A stretch of 64,000 nt of DNA, from the NCBI GenBank assembly GCA_963811805.1, contig CAWESU010000001.1, forward strand, positions 1,116,001 through 1,180,000, in the 5' to 3' direction. Below are positions 42,591-51,366 of the stretch, in pieces (position 1 is the stretch's first letter; the number at the start of each line of letters is the position of its first letter). This DNA comes from DAHUXN01 sp963811805. Lineage in GTDB: Bacteria > Acidobacteriota > Terriglobia > Acidiferrales > UBA7541. The notes under the pieces were generated by a model that did no database searches, had not been told where the DNA came from, and saw nothing but the letters and a program-made list of their open reading frames with translations. The position numbers and the translations under genes were made by a program.

Positions 42591-44285
42591 TCATTCCTTG
42601 CTGACGTCGACGTAATAGAGATCCGTGGCAACTTCGAACTGATCTTTTGACAACGGGGTCTTCATCGTTTGCCATTCCGTTGTGGGGTGAATGACCTGCC
42701 AGCGCTCTTCGGGTTCGGCGGATGAACCGACGCGAACGGGCATCGCGAAATCGGGCTCGTCCACTTTCCAGTGGTACGCCACCGTGCCGTCCGCGTCGTT
42801 GAACTTCAGTTCCAGCAGCGGTATCGCCGTGTGGCGAAGATACTGGTTAAAGACCGGCGTTAGGTTCATTCCTGTGTGCTGATGGAAGTAGCTGACAACG
42901 TCTTCGGTCATGATGGAGTGATACTTGAAGTGCTGGTAGAAATCATGCAGCAACCCGAACCAGCGCGGATCGTTATTGACGATGCTGCGGAGCGTGTTAA
43001 TGAAAAGCGCGCCCTTGAAATATTGGTCTTCGGGCGGATCGTAGAGAACGCCGCGCTCACCCACGATCGGACGTTGGTCGCGGATTTTCGATTTGTAGCC
43101 GTTCAGATATTGGAGTGCCGCCTCATGGCCCCACCGGTATTCCACGTAGAGCGACTCCAGATAAGTAGCCCACGCTTCGTGAATCCACATATCCGAAACA
43201 TCGGCGGCGTTGATGCTGTTGCCGAACCACTCGTGCGCGCTTTCGTGGATGATGATGAAGTCGAATTTCGGGCTGATGCCGACGCCGGTCCAGTCGCGTC
43301 CCAGATAGCCGTTGGTGAAGTGATTGCCGTAGGTGACGGCGCTCTGATGCTCCATGCCAGAATAGGGCACTTCGATGAGTTTGTAGCCGTCCTTCTGGAA
43401 GGGATACTCGCCGAAATAATGTTGGAAGGCATCCAGCATACCTTTGGCCTGAGCAAACTGCGTTTTTGCTTTATCGAGGTCTTCAGGTAGCACATAGAAA
43501 TCGAGTGGAAGGCTGCCGAGCCGGTCGGAAAAGTGGACGTAGTTGCCGACATTGAGCGACACATCGTAGTTGTTGATGGGATAGTGAACGAACCAGTCCC
43601 AGCGGGTGTAGCCGTCGCCCAGGTCGGTCTTGCCCATGAATCTTCCATTGGAGACATCAACGAGGCCATTGGGAATGGCTACGCTGATTTCCATGCTCTG
43701 CACGCGGTCGCGCCATTGTTCCTTATTGGGCCACCAGATGCTGGCGCCGATGCCTTCGCAGGCGGTGTAAATCCAGGGGTGGCCGGAAGGGTCTTCGCCG
43801 AAGGTGAAGCCGCCGAAGCGCCCGGTGCTCACCGGGTGGCCGGAGTAGTAAAAATCGATGGAGTACGTCTTGCCGGCGCGAAGCGTTTGTGGAAAGTCGA
43901 TGAAGACGGCGCCGAATTGGCGTTCGTATTTCAGCCTGGCCATGCCGAGCAGAATTTTGTCGATGTTGAGGTTCGGAGTCAGGTCCAACTGGATGCGATT
44001 GCCGTCCTGCAGCATCTTGAAGCGAACTGTGTTCTTGCCGCTGAGGAGCTTTTTCTGCGGATCGACGCGGATGTCCAGATGATAGAAGAGCAGATGATTG
44101 TTTGCCCGGTAGGGGCCGTATCCACCTCGCAAAATCTGGGCCGGCGTGGGAGGCGCGCCTGGCTGTCTCCGCTCATAAGAGGATGCTTGTTGCTGCTGCG
44201 CGCTCTGCGCGAGCAGCGGCGAGGCGCCGCAGGCCAGCAAAAGAATGACGCCAAGAAAGTTCCTGTGGAACACCGATTTCGACAT
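42591..44285 (-). CDS. Secreted M1-family metallopeptidase
   Basis: 564 residues from the ATG at 44285. Signal peptide about 1-27 (LGVILLLACGASPLLAQS). The N-terminal beta saddle (NNHLLFYHLDIRVDPQKKLL, SGKNTVRFKM) is followed by the thermolysin-like domain with HESAHEWFGNS near residue 347 and WIHEAWATYLE 18 residues on: the HExxH-x18-E zinc site of M1 aminopeptidases. The GAMEN motif appears as SGMEHQSAVTYG. It should trim peptides in the periplasm or outside. Stands alone; the 5' side is followed by an IS element 100 bases away. Confidence 0.92.
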   Translation of the reverse strand: MSKSVFHRNFLGVILLLACGASPLLAQSAQQQQASSYERRQPGAPPTPAQILRGGYGPYRANNHLLFYHLDIRVDPQKKLLSGKNTVRFKMLQDGNRIQLDLTPNLNIDKILLGMARLKYERQFGAVFIDFPQTLRAGKTYSIDFYYSGHPVSTGRFGGFTFGEDPSGHPWIYTACEGIGASIWWPNKEQWRDRVQSMEISVAIPNGLVDVSNGRFMGKTDLGDGYTRWDWFVHYPINNYDVSLNVGNYVHFSDRLGSLPLDFYVLPEDLDKAKTQFAQAKGMLDAFQHYFGEYPFQKDGYKLIEVPYSGMEHQSAVTYGNHFTNGYLGRDWTGVGISPKFDFIIIHESAHEWFGNSINAADVSDMWIHEAWATYLESLYVEYRWGHEAALQYLNGYKSKIRDQRPIVGERGVLYDPPEDQYFKGALFINTLRSIVNNDPRWFGLLHDFYQHFKYHSIMTEDVVSYFHQHTGMNLTPVFNQYLRHTAIPLLELKFNDADGTVAYHWKVDEPDFAMPVRVGSSAEPEERWQVIHPTTEWQTMKTPLSKDQFEVATDLYYVDVSKE

Positions 44286-44388
44286 GATCCTGCCTCTTCG
44301 CAATTCTATACTTATGCGGGAACGCCTGAGGCGGCGCGAGTATACCATCGCCAGAAAAACGCGCCGCGATAGTATTTCGCGGCTCTAG

Positions 44389-45669
44389 CAGCTTGTTGAA
44401 GAATTTAGCTTTTCAAGCGTTCCGTCATGATTTTGTGAGTCATCGAGTTATCGCCGGGCTGTGAAGGGCTGCTGTGGATGTTTCTTCTTGGCTCAGCGCG
44501 CCCGAAGCGAAGCTCCGTTTCATGTTCTGGCCATCAGATTTCGCAATCGGCACAAGTTGTAGGCAGCTGCGGTGAAGGTGAACAGCCACCCGACCTTGTC
44601 GATCCCTCTCAACTTCACTTTCTTGAGTCCCCCCACCATCTTCATCCATCCGAACACTTGCTCGACTCGTTTGCGCTTCCGCTGACTGATTTCATATCCC
44701 TCATGACGTGTGGTCCGCTCATCCACCGCGCTCCTGCGATGGGTATTATTTTGCGCCACGTGCGGTGTGATGTTCATCCCGCGCAGTTCTCCGACCAGCT
44801 CCTGAGTGTCGTAGTTCTTGTCTCCTCCCAACGTCACGCGCTTTCCCGCCGGAATCGCTTCCGCCATGAGCATCGCCGCTTCCCGCTCTGCTCTCCCATG
44901 CGCTTCGGTCAGAAACGTCTCGACCAACAGTCCGTTGCGGTTCTCCATCAATACATGTCCCAGGTAGCCTAGCTTCGCCTCGCTTCCTTGGGACTTCTTG
45001 AACAGCCGGGCCTCGGGATCCGTGGTCGATTCATGCGTCTGGTTCTTGCGCTTTTCTCCGTGAAAGTCCACCTCTCCGCCCGCTCCCCGTGGCTTTCCCT
45101 GTCCGTCCTTCCGTCGGAAGCTCTTCTGGCTGGCCCACGCCTCAATGAGCGTTCCGTCCACCGTGAAATGTTCGTCCGACATGTACGGCCTGGCTCGTTC
45201 CAGCACCCGCCTGAAAAACGACTCCGCGATCTCTTCGTTCAGCAATCGCTCCCGATTCTTGCTGTACACCGCGTGATTCCACACCACCTCGTCCATCTCC
45301 ATCCCTACGAACCAGCGGAACAGCAGGTTGTACTGCAGTTGCTCGATCAGCATGCGTTCGCTGCGAACCGAATAGAAGATCTGCAACAGCAGAGACCGAA
45401 ACAATCGTTCGGGCGCTATCGATGGCCGCCCCACCTCGGAGTACAACTTCGCAAACTGCGGCGACATCTCCTTCAGGATCTCGTCCACCATCTTGCGGAC
45501 CGGTCGCAACGGATGATCCGCTGGAACACGCTTCTCTGGTGAAACGTAGCTGAACATTCCTTCCTGCTGGTTATCGTCTCCGCGCATTCGCTCGTCTCCT
45601 TGAACCTCTTTACTTCAGACGAGTTTTTTCAATTAAAGTTGCACAAGAAACGGGTTTTTCAACAAGCTG
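44389..45669 (-). mobile_element. IS5/IS1182-like insertion sequence
   Basis: About 1,281 bases. Ends CAGCTTGTTGAAGAA (44389 on) and TTTTTCAACAAGCTG (to 45669) are inverted repeats with one mismatch in the first 15 bases. Both are flanked by CTAG (44385-44388 and 45670-45673), consistent with a 4-bp target duplication. One transposase gene on the minus strand. It lies between the M1 peptidase start and a gene-poor stretch, and breaks no visible gene. Confidence 0.85.
44520..45587 (-). CDS. IS5/IS1182-like DDE transposase
   Basis: 355 residues. N-terminal DUF772-type region (FSYVSPEKRVPADHPLRPVR, RPSIAPERLFRSLLLQIFYS) then the DDE nuclease: HFTVDGTLIEAW (first Asp), TLGGDKNYDTQEL (second Asp) and QRKRKRVEQVFGWMK (Glu in the R-x3-E-x6-K signature). 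Complete and without frameshift, so the element may be active. Confidence 0.9.
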   Translation of the reverse strand: MRGDDNQQEGMFSYVSPEKRVPADHPLRPVRKMVDEILKEMSPQFAKLYSEVGRPSIAPERLFRSLLLQIFYSVRSERMLIEQLQYNLLFRWFVGMEMDEVVWNHAVYSKNRERLLNEEIAESFFRRVLERARPYMSDEHFTVDGTLIEAWASQKSFRRKDGQGKPRGAGGEVDFHGEKRKNQTHESTTDPEARLFKKSQGSEAKLGYLGHVLMENRNGLLVETFLTEAHGRAEREAAMLMAEAIPAGKRVTLGGDKNYDTQELVGELRGMNITPHVAQNNTHRRSAVDERTTRHEGYEISQRKRKRVEQVFGWMKMVGGLKKVKLRGIDKVGWLFTFTAAAYNLCRLRNLMART

Positions 45670-45673
45670 CTAG

Positions 45674-46077
45674 GCGAATCGCTGCGAATGGCTTTTTGTC
45701 TTGCAGGGATGCGGGCTGCAGCACGATTACCAATTACGCGTGGCAGGAATAGCGTTCCGTGAACTGCTCCTTCAAGGCCAGGAGCAGTGACAACCACTGG
45801 TCGGTGGGATCGGAACTCGGAAACATTTTCGAAGATGAACATTCCCGTCGCAGACGTGGTCGTTTTCGTGGAGCAAGAGTCCGTCCCCATGTTGAACCGC
45901 AAGACCAAAGATAATTACCATCGTAACTCCCTGCTCCATTTTTTGTCCGTTGACATCCTCTCGACGTCTGTCGTATACGCGGATAACGTTTCAGCGAGTA
46001 GCGGTGTGCAGTCGTCTCGACCGAACAAGTAGACTCGGTCTGAAAGAAGAAACCTGGCAAGACGCCAAGGAGGCCGA
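45674..46077. other. Stretch with no recognisable gene
   Basis: About 400 bases right of the IS5-like element. Short open frames on both strands have no family features. Confidence 0.4.
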
Positions 46078-46260
46078 ATGCACCTCGGGAGACGCGCATT
46101 ACTCAAAAGCAGCGGGCTGACGTTGCTAGGGAGTTGCCTCTTGGATCCCGAATCGGGCTGCGGCTTTAACTGGAGCGATACGGTAGTCACCGCCGTGAAG
46201 TCGGCCTATCGCATGAGCCGCGCGCCGTACTCGAAGGAGTGGTGTTGGATCAAATTGTAG
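46078..46260 (+). CDS. Small putative exported peptide
   Basis: 60 residues. The start ATG has a strong CAAGGAGG site, the main reason for calling it. The N-terminus MHLGRRALLKSSGLTLLGSC resembles a twin-Arg or lipoprotein-like signal with a possible lipid Cys at residue 20. The rest (SDTVVTAVKSAYRMSRAPYS) is short and unremarkable. No family known. Confidence 0.3.
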   Translation: MHLGRRALLKSSGLTLLGSCLLDPESGCGFNWSDTVVTAVKSAYRMSRAPYSKEWCWIKL

Positions 46261-46295
46261 CGCGACCTGCGACGGATCCCGCCCTCCGCTGAGAC

Positions 46296-46673
46296 TTACT
46301 TCTTACCCCTTGCCATCCCACCCGCCACGGCGAGCAGCACCGTGCGATCACGCTCGCTCATCTTGCTGAGTAAACGCCAAAATTTAATGAAGAATTTCTG
46401 TTCCTTCGATGTGCTGCCGAACGATTTCTCTCTGACCGCCGTTCGTATCGCATGAGGCACAGGGCTCGGCTTTTCATCCGCGCCGATGAACAGTTGATAT
46501 GTAGGAATCTCAAATGCCCGCGCCAGCTTCTCAATCGTTTCCACGGAAGGAACAGTATGCCCATTTTCCACCCGGGAAATGTAACATCGGAGCAGGCCTG
46601 TTCGGTGTTCGATATCGCCTTGACTGAGATTCTTTGCTTCGCGCGTCTCACGGAGCCGTTTCCCAACTTCCAT
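46296..46673 (-). CDS. XRE-family transcriptional regulator
   Basis: 125 residues. HTH at 5-60: RLRETREAKNLSQGDIEHRT, GLLRCYISRVENGHTVPSVE, TIEKLARAFEIPTYQLF. The C-terminal 60 residues are helical and basic, ending VLLAVAGGMARGKK. Similar small cytoplasmic XRE proteins are common as free-standing regulators. No clear target nearby. Confidence 0.85.
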   Translation of the reverse strand: MEVGKRLRETREAKNLSQGDIEHRTGLLRCYISRVENGHTVPSVETIEKLARAFEIPTYQLFIGADEKPSPVPHAIRTAVREKSFGSTSKEQKFFIKFWRLLSKMSERDRTVLLAVAGGMARGKK

Positions 46674-46811
46674 GGCAGTAGAAGCTAATTCATACAGAGG
46701 AGAAGGTCAATCTCCAAATGAAACAGTCGTTTCAGTGTCGATCCTTCCAGGGTATTTAGGTCCTGAGGCGTTCTTGTTTCTCTAGCCCGCTACTCGACGA
46801 GGTGAACTGCC

Positions 46812-47175
46812 ATGTCAACTACGTTAAAGCCTCCAAGCGTACGAAAAAGGAGCGGATGAAAGATTCTGCCACGAATGTGGCGCTATCATCCGTACAAAGG
46901 CAGAAATCTGCCCCAAGTGCGGCGTGCGGCAGTTGGGCGGGGCGGGCGGCTTGTCTACCGCGCCAAATAATAGGAACAAGTTGGCCGCTGGGCTGCTCGC
47001 GATTCTCCTTGGCTGGATCGGTGTACACAAGTTTTATCTGGGCCAAACGGGTCAGGGTGTCATTTACCTGTTGTTCTGTTGGACGTTCATCCCCGCGATC
47101 ATTGGCTTCATCGAAGGGATTGTCTACCTAACGATGAGCGACCAGGCATTCGCGCAAAAATACAGCGGAGCTTAG
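46812..47175 (+). pseudogene. Zinc-ribbon TM2-domain protein with a probable frameshift
   Basis: The C-terminal 75 residues form a TM2 domain: NKLAAGLLAILLGWIGVHKF, YLGQTGQGVIYLLFCW, then a second helix. In the same frame, upstream codons give a zinc ribbon (FCHECGAII and EICPKCGVRQ). That frame has no start. An ATG at 46812 in another frame encodes MSTTLKPPSVRKRSG and runs into TGA at the very point where DERFCHECG should continue. One missing base near 46857 explains this. Either a mutation or a sequence error; otherwise the protein starts internally at 46924 without the ribbon. Confidence 0.7.
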
Positions 47176-47514
47176 CAGCTTCGTTGAACCCTTCTCAGAC
47201 CCATTCCTAGCGTCTGCGCTACGGAAACTATGTTCCATAGATGAAATGTGGAGCCGGTTTTCTCTCGCGCAAACGGATTCCTTACTCGCTTACCGGGTCG
47301 TTTCCGTTGGGCTGAATCGACGGTTTCGAGCAAGGCTTTCGCTAGAGATTCTCCTTGTCCCAACTGCCGCCGAATATATTCGACGGCAGACGAGCTGATT
47401 GGTTCGGCATCGATGTTCCATCGTGCGTCTCGGTGGTCCCGTTGCCAGTTGGTCGGAAACCAGCATCCCCGGCGCATTGTACGTCGCGCTGGAGAACAGT
47501 GTTGAGTGCTAACC

Positions 47515-47901
47515 TTACCTGCTACCTCGTCGTAGTCGATTTCTGTCTAGCAGTATGCCGCAAGTCACTCCGAATCCGGCACCTTCAGCCATCACAGCAG
47601 GTATGTACCAAAGAGGTTTGAATTCTGGGAAGTTCCGCAAGAGCACAATGAACAGGGTCAAATGAATACCCAGTAAGCCTGCAAGAGCAAACCAAAACGC
47701 TGGACGCCTCCAATACCTTTGGTAAGTCTTAATCACCACCCAAATGAGCAGCACCGTATACATCGCCAGCCAACCCCACTGTGCACGTATAGTTAGTCCT
47801 GTATGGACGCTAATCGCAAGGGCGGCGGCGAGAAGCACCAAGGCGGCGACCGCTAGCCCCACGTAAAGGGAAAAACGGCGCACTATTTTTCCAAATGTCA
47901 T
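47515..47901 (-). CDS. Four-span membrane protein downstream of the RHS gene
   Basis: 128 residues from the ATG at 47901. Four hydrophobic stretches: about 9-31, 41-57, 70-91 and 102-118. The ATG overlaps the original RHS stop codon (TAATG), so before the insertions the two genes were translationally coupled. Small membrane proteins encoded directly behind RHS/YD-repeat genes are sometimes immunity proteins, but no family match supports that here. Function unknown. Confidence 0.65.
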   Translation of the reverse strand: MTFGKIVRRFSLYVGLAVAALVLLAAALAISVHTGLTIRAQWGWLAMYTVLLIWVVIKTYQRYWRRPAFWFALAGLLGIHLTLFIVLLRNFPEFKPLWYIPAVMAEGAGFGVTCGILLDRNRLRRGSR

Positions 47902-47979
47902 TAATGACAAGTCCCGTTGTATGCGGCCGTACCAGCGGTATAAACAGCATGCACTGTTGAACCCGCGATTTGAGCGGGG
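47901..47979 (-). pseudogene. Last codons of the RHS/YD-repeat gene
   Basis: Removing the IS256 copy at 47980-49410 and one copy of its 8-bp duplication joins ..EVALPA to QIAGSTVHAVYTAGTAAYNG, TCH and a TAA stop. This piece is the natural C-terminus of the RHS protein, separated from the body by the insertion. Confidence 0.8.
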
Positions 47980-49410
47980 GAAGTTGTCCCAGTTCTAGTT
48001 GAAAGCAGCGGCTCTCGACTTTCTGCACGTTACGCGACCTGTTCCTGTTGAGTCAACGACGGGTTCATCCGGCGATGCAAGAGTTCCAGTTCCCGGTAGC
48101 CTTTCACTCGCCGGAATTTCTTTTGCGCTTCCAACAACCCGGTGGCCGTCCAGCGCAAGGCTTGCTCTCCTTGACGCCAGCGTTTTACGTTGCGCGCTAC
48201 TTTCTCGACGGTCGAAAGGCACGACTCGATGGGATTGGTTGAGGACAGCGTTCTCCGCAACAGGGTTCCCACACCGAGCCGGTGCACGGTGAGGGTTTCT
48301 TCCAGCCCTTCTTCGAGGCTCCGTGCCGCGCTGGGGTTGATGCGCTCCAGTTGCCGGAAGATTTTCTCGAGTTCCGCTTTGGCCGCCGCGTACTCGGTCA
48401 TCGCATAGGCGTTGCGGATTCTCCGGTCCGTATCGCCCTGGGCGCTCTGCGGCAGATGTTCTTTTACGTTCCGCCGCTTGTGGATCTGGCAGCGCTGCAC
48501 TTCGGCGCGTTCGCCGAACACCCGCTCGATCCCCGCGCGCAACGCTTTCGCTCCGTCGATCACGAACAAGTAACGCCGCTCGGGATCGAGGCCGCGTACC
48601 ACCAGGTCCTCCAGCAACTCCTTCACTACCGTAGTGTTCTCTGTCGCCCCTTGCCACAGCCCCAGAACGTGTTTTTCTCCGCTGATTTCAATGCCCAGCG
48701 CCACCACCAGCACTTGTTTGCCGAGATGAATCCCGTCGATCAGGATGGCCACCAGGTCCACGCCGTCGAGTTTCTTCTCACAGAGTTCTTTTAACTGCGC
48801 CACGCTGGCCGCTACGAACTCCCGGCTCACGCTGGACTTCTCGATCCCGTAGCCATCCACCACGCTTTGCACCGCGCGGCGATAGTTCCGTGAGGTCAGT
48901 CCCGCGACGATGCCTTCGCGCACCGCGCGCTGCCGCCGTCCGTCGTGCTGCAACCGCGCGTAACTGTCCAGCTCCACTTCTTGACCTTCTCGTGTGCGCA
49001 CCCGCGGACGTTCCACGGCTACTTTCTGTCCGCCAAACACCACGTAACCCGGCTGGCGCCCCCAACGCACGGCACCCGACACCGGATCCGGCCGGTGTGG
49101 CGGTCCCACGCGCCGGGTCACTTCGTTTTCCAGAATCGTGCCGATGATGCGCAGCCCCGCTGCCCCGGTCAACTGCTCCACCTGGGCTTGCAGCTCCTCC
49201 CACACTTCGACCATCGGCAGCGGCACCTCCAGCAACTCCCGCTTGCCAAGCACTTCGAACTTCTCCTTGCACTTGTCTTTCATTCCCTGATAGGTTTTCC
49301 TCACAGCGGCTCTCCTCTGAAAATAGAGTTTGCAACCCGAACTCTATCCGAGTTCGGGTCGAGAGCCGCTGCTTCCTTTTTTAGGTTTCAACTAAAGGCG
49401 GGACAACTTC
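47980..49410 (-). mobile_element. IS256-family element, copy 1
   Basis: 1,431 bases. Ends GAAGTTGTCCCAG.. and ..GGGACAACTTC are inverted repeats, continued by matching internal blocks (GTTGAAA, GCAGCGGCTCTCGAC). It is flanked by an 8-bp duplication GAGCGGGG (47972-47979 and 49411-49418), as expected for IS256. As far as can be seen, identical to copy 2 at 51367-52797. Confidence 0.95.
48030..49304 (-). CDS. IS256-family (Mutator-type) transposase, copy 1
   Basis: 424 residues. Mutator-like DDE transposase: VDLVAILIDGIHLGKQVLVV (first Asp), RYLFVIDGAKALRAGIERVF (second Asp), QRCQIHKRRNVKEHLP (C/H motif between the Asps and Glu), and the C-terminal helix LSSTNPIESCLSTVEKVARN, VKRWRQGEQALRW. 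Intact and identical to the second copy. A shadow frame on the same DNA is long but has no family similarity. Confidence 0.95.
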   Translation of the reverse strand: MRKTYQGMKDKCKEKFEVLGKRELLEVPLPMVEVWEELQAQVEQLTGAAGLRIIGTILENEVTRRVGPPHRPDPVSGAVRWGRQPGYVVFGGQKVAVERPRVRTREGQEVELDSYARLQHDGRRQRAVREGIVAGLTSRNYRRAVQSVVDGYGIEKSSVSREFVAASVAQLKELCEKKLDGVDLVAILIDGIHLGKQVLVVALGIEISGEKHVLGLWQGATENTTVVKELLEDLVVRGLDPERRYLFVIDGAKALRAGIERVFGERAEVQRCQIHKRRNVKEHLPQSAQGDTDRRIRNAYAMTEYAAAKAELEKIFRQLERINPSAARSLEEGLEETLTVHRLGVGTLLRRTLSSTNPIESCLSTVEKVARNVKRWRQGEQALRWTATGLLEAQKKFRRVKGYRELELLHRRMNPSLTQQEQVA

Positions 49411-51366
49411 GAGCGGGGAGCGCCACTTCACCAAGCGCGTCCGCCCCTTCTGCGGCTTGCCCCATCAGGCCGCGGAAGGTAGATGACTTCCATGGCTGTA
49501 CAAGCCCACTGGAAATGCTATATCCGGAGGCGCGTGCTACGCCTGCACCATAGGCCAAGGCACTGGCATTGTTCGTGGCGTCGCTTAGACCTGGACCTCC
49601 CCCTGGAAACGGCGAAAGGTCCTGTGCAAGCGTGCTTATCATGAGTCTATCGCAGCCGTTAGGGTCCACGAAACTATGATATGTTGTCTTGGCCATCTGG
49701 ATCGGCGAGAAAAAGCTTGACACAAAAGTACCCGTCCATGTGCCGCCGAAAAAGCCGGTCCCGACCTGCCCCCATTCGTTGCCATACAAGGGCGCTCCGT
49801 TGGTCGAGAAACAGAGGGTATTGGCGGCACAGTTCGCGCTTGCCGCCCAAGAGCTGGCATACCCTTGTTGCTCCCAGCTCCATCCATAAACCGGAATGTT
49901 CGTTAAAGCGATTTGGCTGGCCAGGTCAATTCCGCCGGGCGTGCTTTGGCCGGGGGAGAATCCGCCGGTCGGAAGAATGCCACTGTCATCTCCACTGAAG
50001 CCGCCGTCGAGGCTTATGCCGCCCGATCCGCCAAACGGATTAACGTGTGAAATGCAGCCGTTCTGCGGCGGAGCGGCGGCTTCATAGCCCCCGTCCGAAG
50101 GGCCTCCTCCCCATGCTTGTTGCGATTTGTCCTGAGGGTCGGCTTGGACTGTATTGCAGTTCGTGACGGGTGTGAGTCCGAAGGGATCGACGAGTAGTAG
50201 GGGATTATTCACCGCGTAGGCATAGCCGTTCCAAGATTGAGGATTGGTTGGGTCCGCACTGTAATTGTAGGGATCGGGAGACATCAATCTTCCCTGGCGG
50301 GAACTGTAGTACCGAAACTGAGCGTAGTCCAAGTCCGATTCCGCATCCCTTGGATAGCCAGTGAACTTATGTGTCGTGCCTGTATCCCCCAAGATTTGTT
50401 CACCGAAGGGCATAAAATCCATCGAATCGTAAATCGACTGATTCACTCCTGTCATTAGGCGGGTTGAACCCAGATGGTCCGGGTGAATAAAATAGGTCGT
50501 GCTGTTCGCATAAATAGCCGCAAGTCCGCCCGCGTATACGTAGCCAACTTGCCATGTCGCATTCTGTAGTTCTGCAATCACCCGCCCCGCCACGTCGTGC
50601 GTGTAGGATGTAATAGTGCTTCCGACTGTCTTTTGCGCGCGCAGGCCATCGGCTCCATAAATGTAACATGCGGTCGCAGTCGAGCAGGTGCCCGGCGTGC
50701 CGTCCACTTGCGTGACGCGATTCTCGGCGTCGTAGGTGTAGCTGTGTAGGGTGTCATTCAGTACATTGCCCGCAGCATCGTACGTGTAACCGCTAATCTG
50801 ATTGTTCGCGCTGTAGCTGACGCTCCACGACCCGCACGTGCCCTTCGTCGGCGTCTGCGCCGTGCGGTTGCCCCAGGCATCATAACCCCAGGTCAGCCCT
50901 TGGCAGGATGCCACGGAGTCCGAGTCCGACATGCTTCCCACGCGGTTCAGCGCATCGTACGTAAAGCTGCGATTGAAAGTCTGATTCCCGGCAGCAGTCC
51001 ACCCCATCACGTTGCCATTATCACTCGTCCCAGCGTTCCAATTGTAGTTCAAATCCAGCAAGTTGCCAGACGGGATGGCGGCGGTGCACGTGCTGAGCGT
51101 CGTACCCGAGGAATTCGTGTTCACGCGACAAGGTTGGGGTCGGTTGTCATAGGCCACCGTTTCCGTCAAGCCGTTTCCGTAGCTCATACTGGTCACTGCT
51201 CCAATGGGTGAATAGCTGTTAAAGACAGCCAGCGTTCCGGGATGCTGGGAATCAATGTAGCTGCTGGTAAGCTCTGTTAACTGCGCCGCCGCGTTGAAGG
51301 TCTGCGTGAACGTCACGTTCTGGCCATTGGTGTACGAGGTCATGTCCCCGTTCAGGTCGTATGCTG
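49411..51366 (-). pseudogene. RHS/YD-repeat gene, middle and C-terminal part
   Basis: About 650 codons between the two IS256 copies. YD repeats (YDALNRVGSMSDSDS, YDAAGNVLNDTLHSYTYDAE, NRVTQVDG), then the RHS core end DHLGSTRLMTGVNQSIYDSM, DFMPFGEQI, FRYYSSRQGRLMSPDPY, NNPLLLVDPFGLTP. After DPFGL comes the variable C-terminal region (about 230 residues; Gly/Ser-rich linker, then FVDPNGCDRLMI and others) with no toxin domain I can name. Its apparent start and stop codons lie inside the IS copies. The first in-gene residues after copy 2 are AYDLNGDMTSY. Confidence 0.9.

Noticed and set aside
43533..44372. 279-codon plus-strand frame opposite the M1 peptidase
   Set aside because: Antisense shadow; the minus strand has signal peptide, HExxH and family length.
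47172..47477. 101-codon minus-strand frame right after the TM2 gene
   Set aside because: No family features and it overlaps the TM2 stop. It contains a plausible helical stretch, but nothing decides for a gene.
48778..49335. 185-codon Arg/Gly-rich frame inside IS256 (also 52165-52722)
   Set aside because: Shadow of the transposase gene in another frame; low-complexity composition.
49411..51366. Segment between the two IS256 copies as a cargo-bearing composite transposon
   Set aside because: Each copy has its own target repeat and both joints restore the same RHS gene, so the segment was there before; it is not imported cargo.
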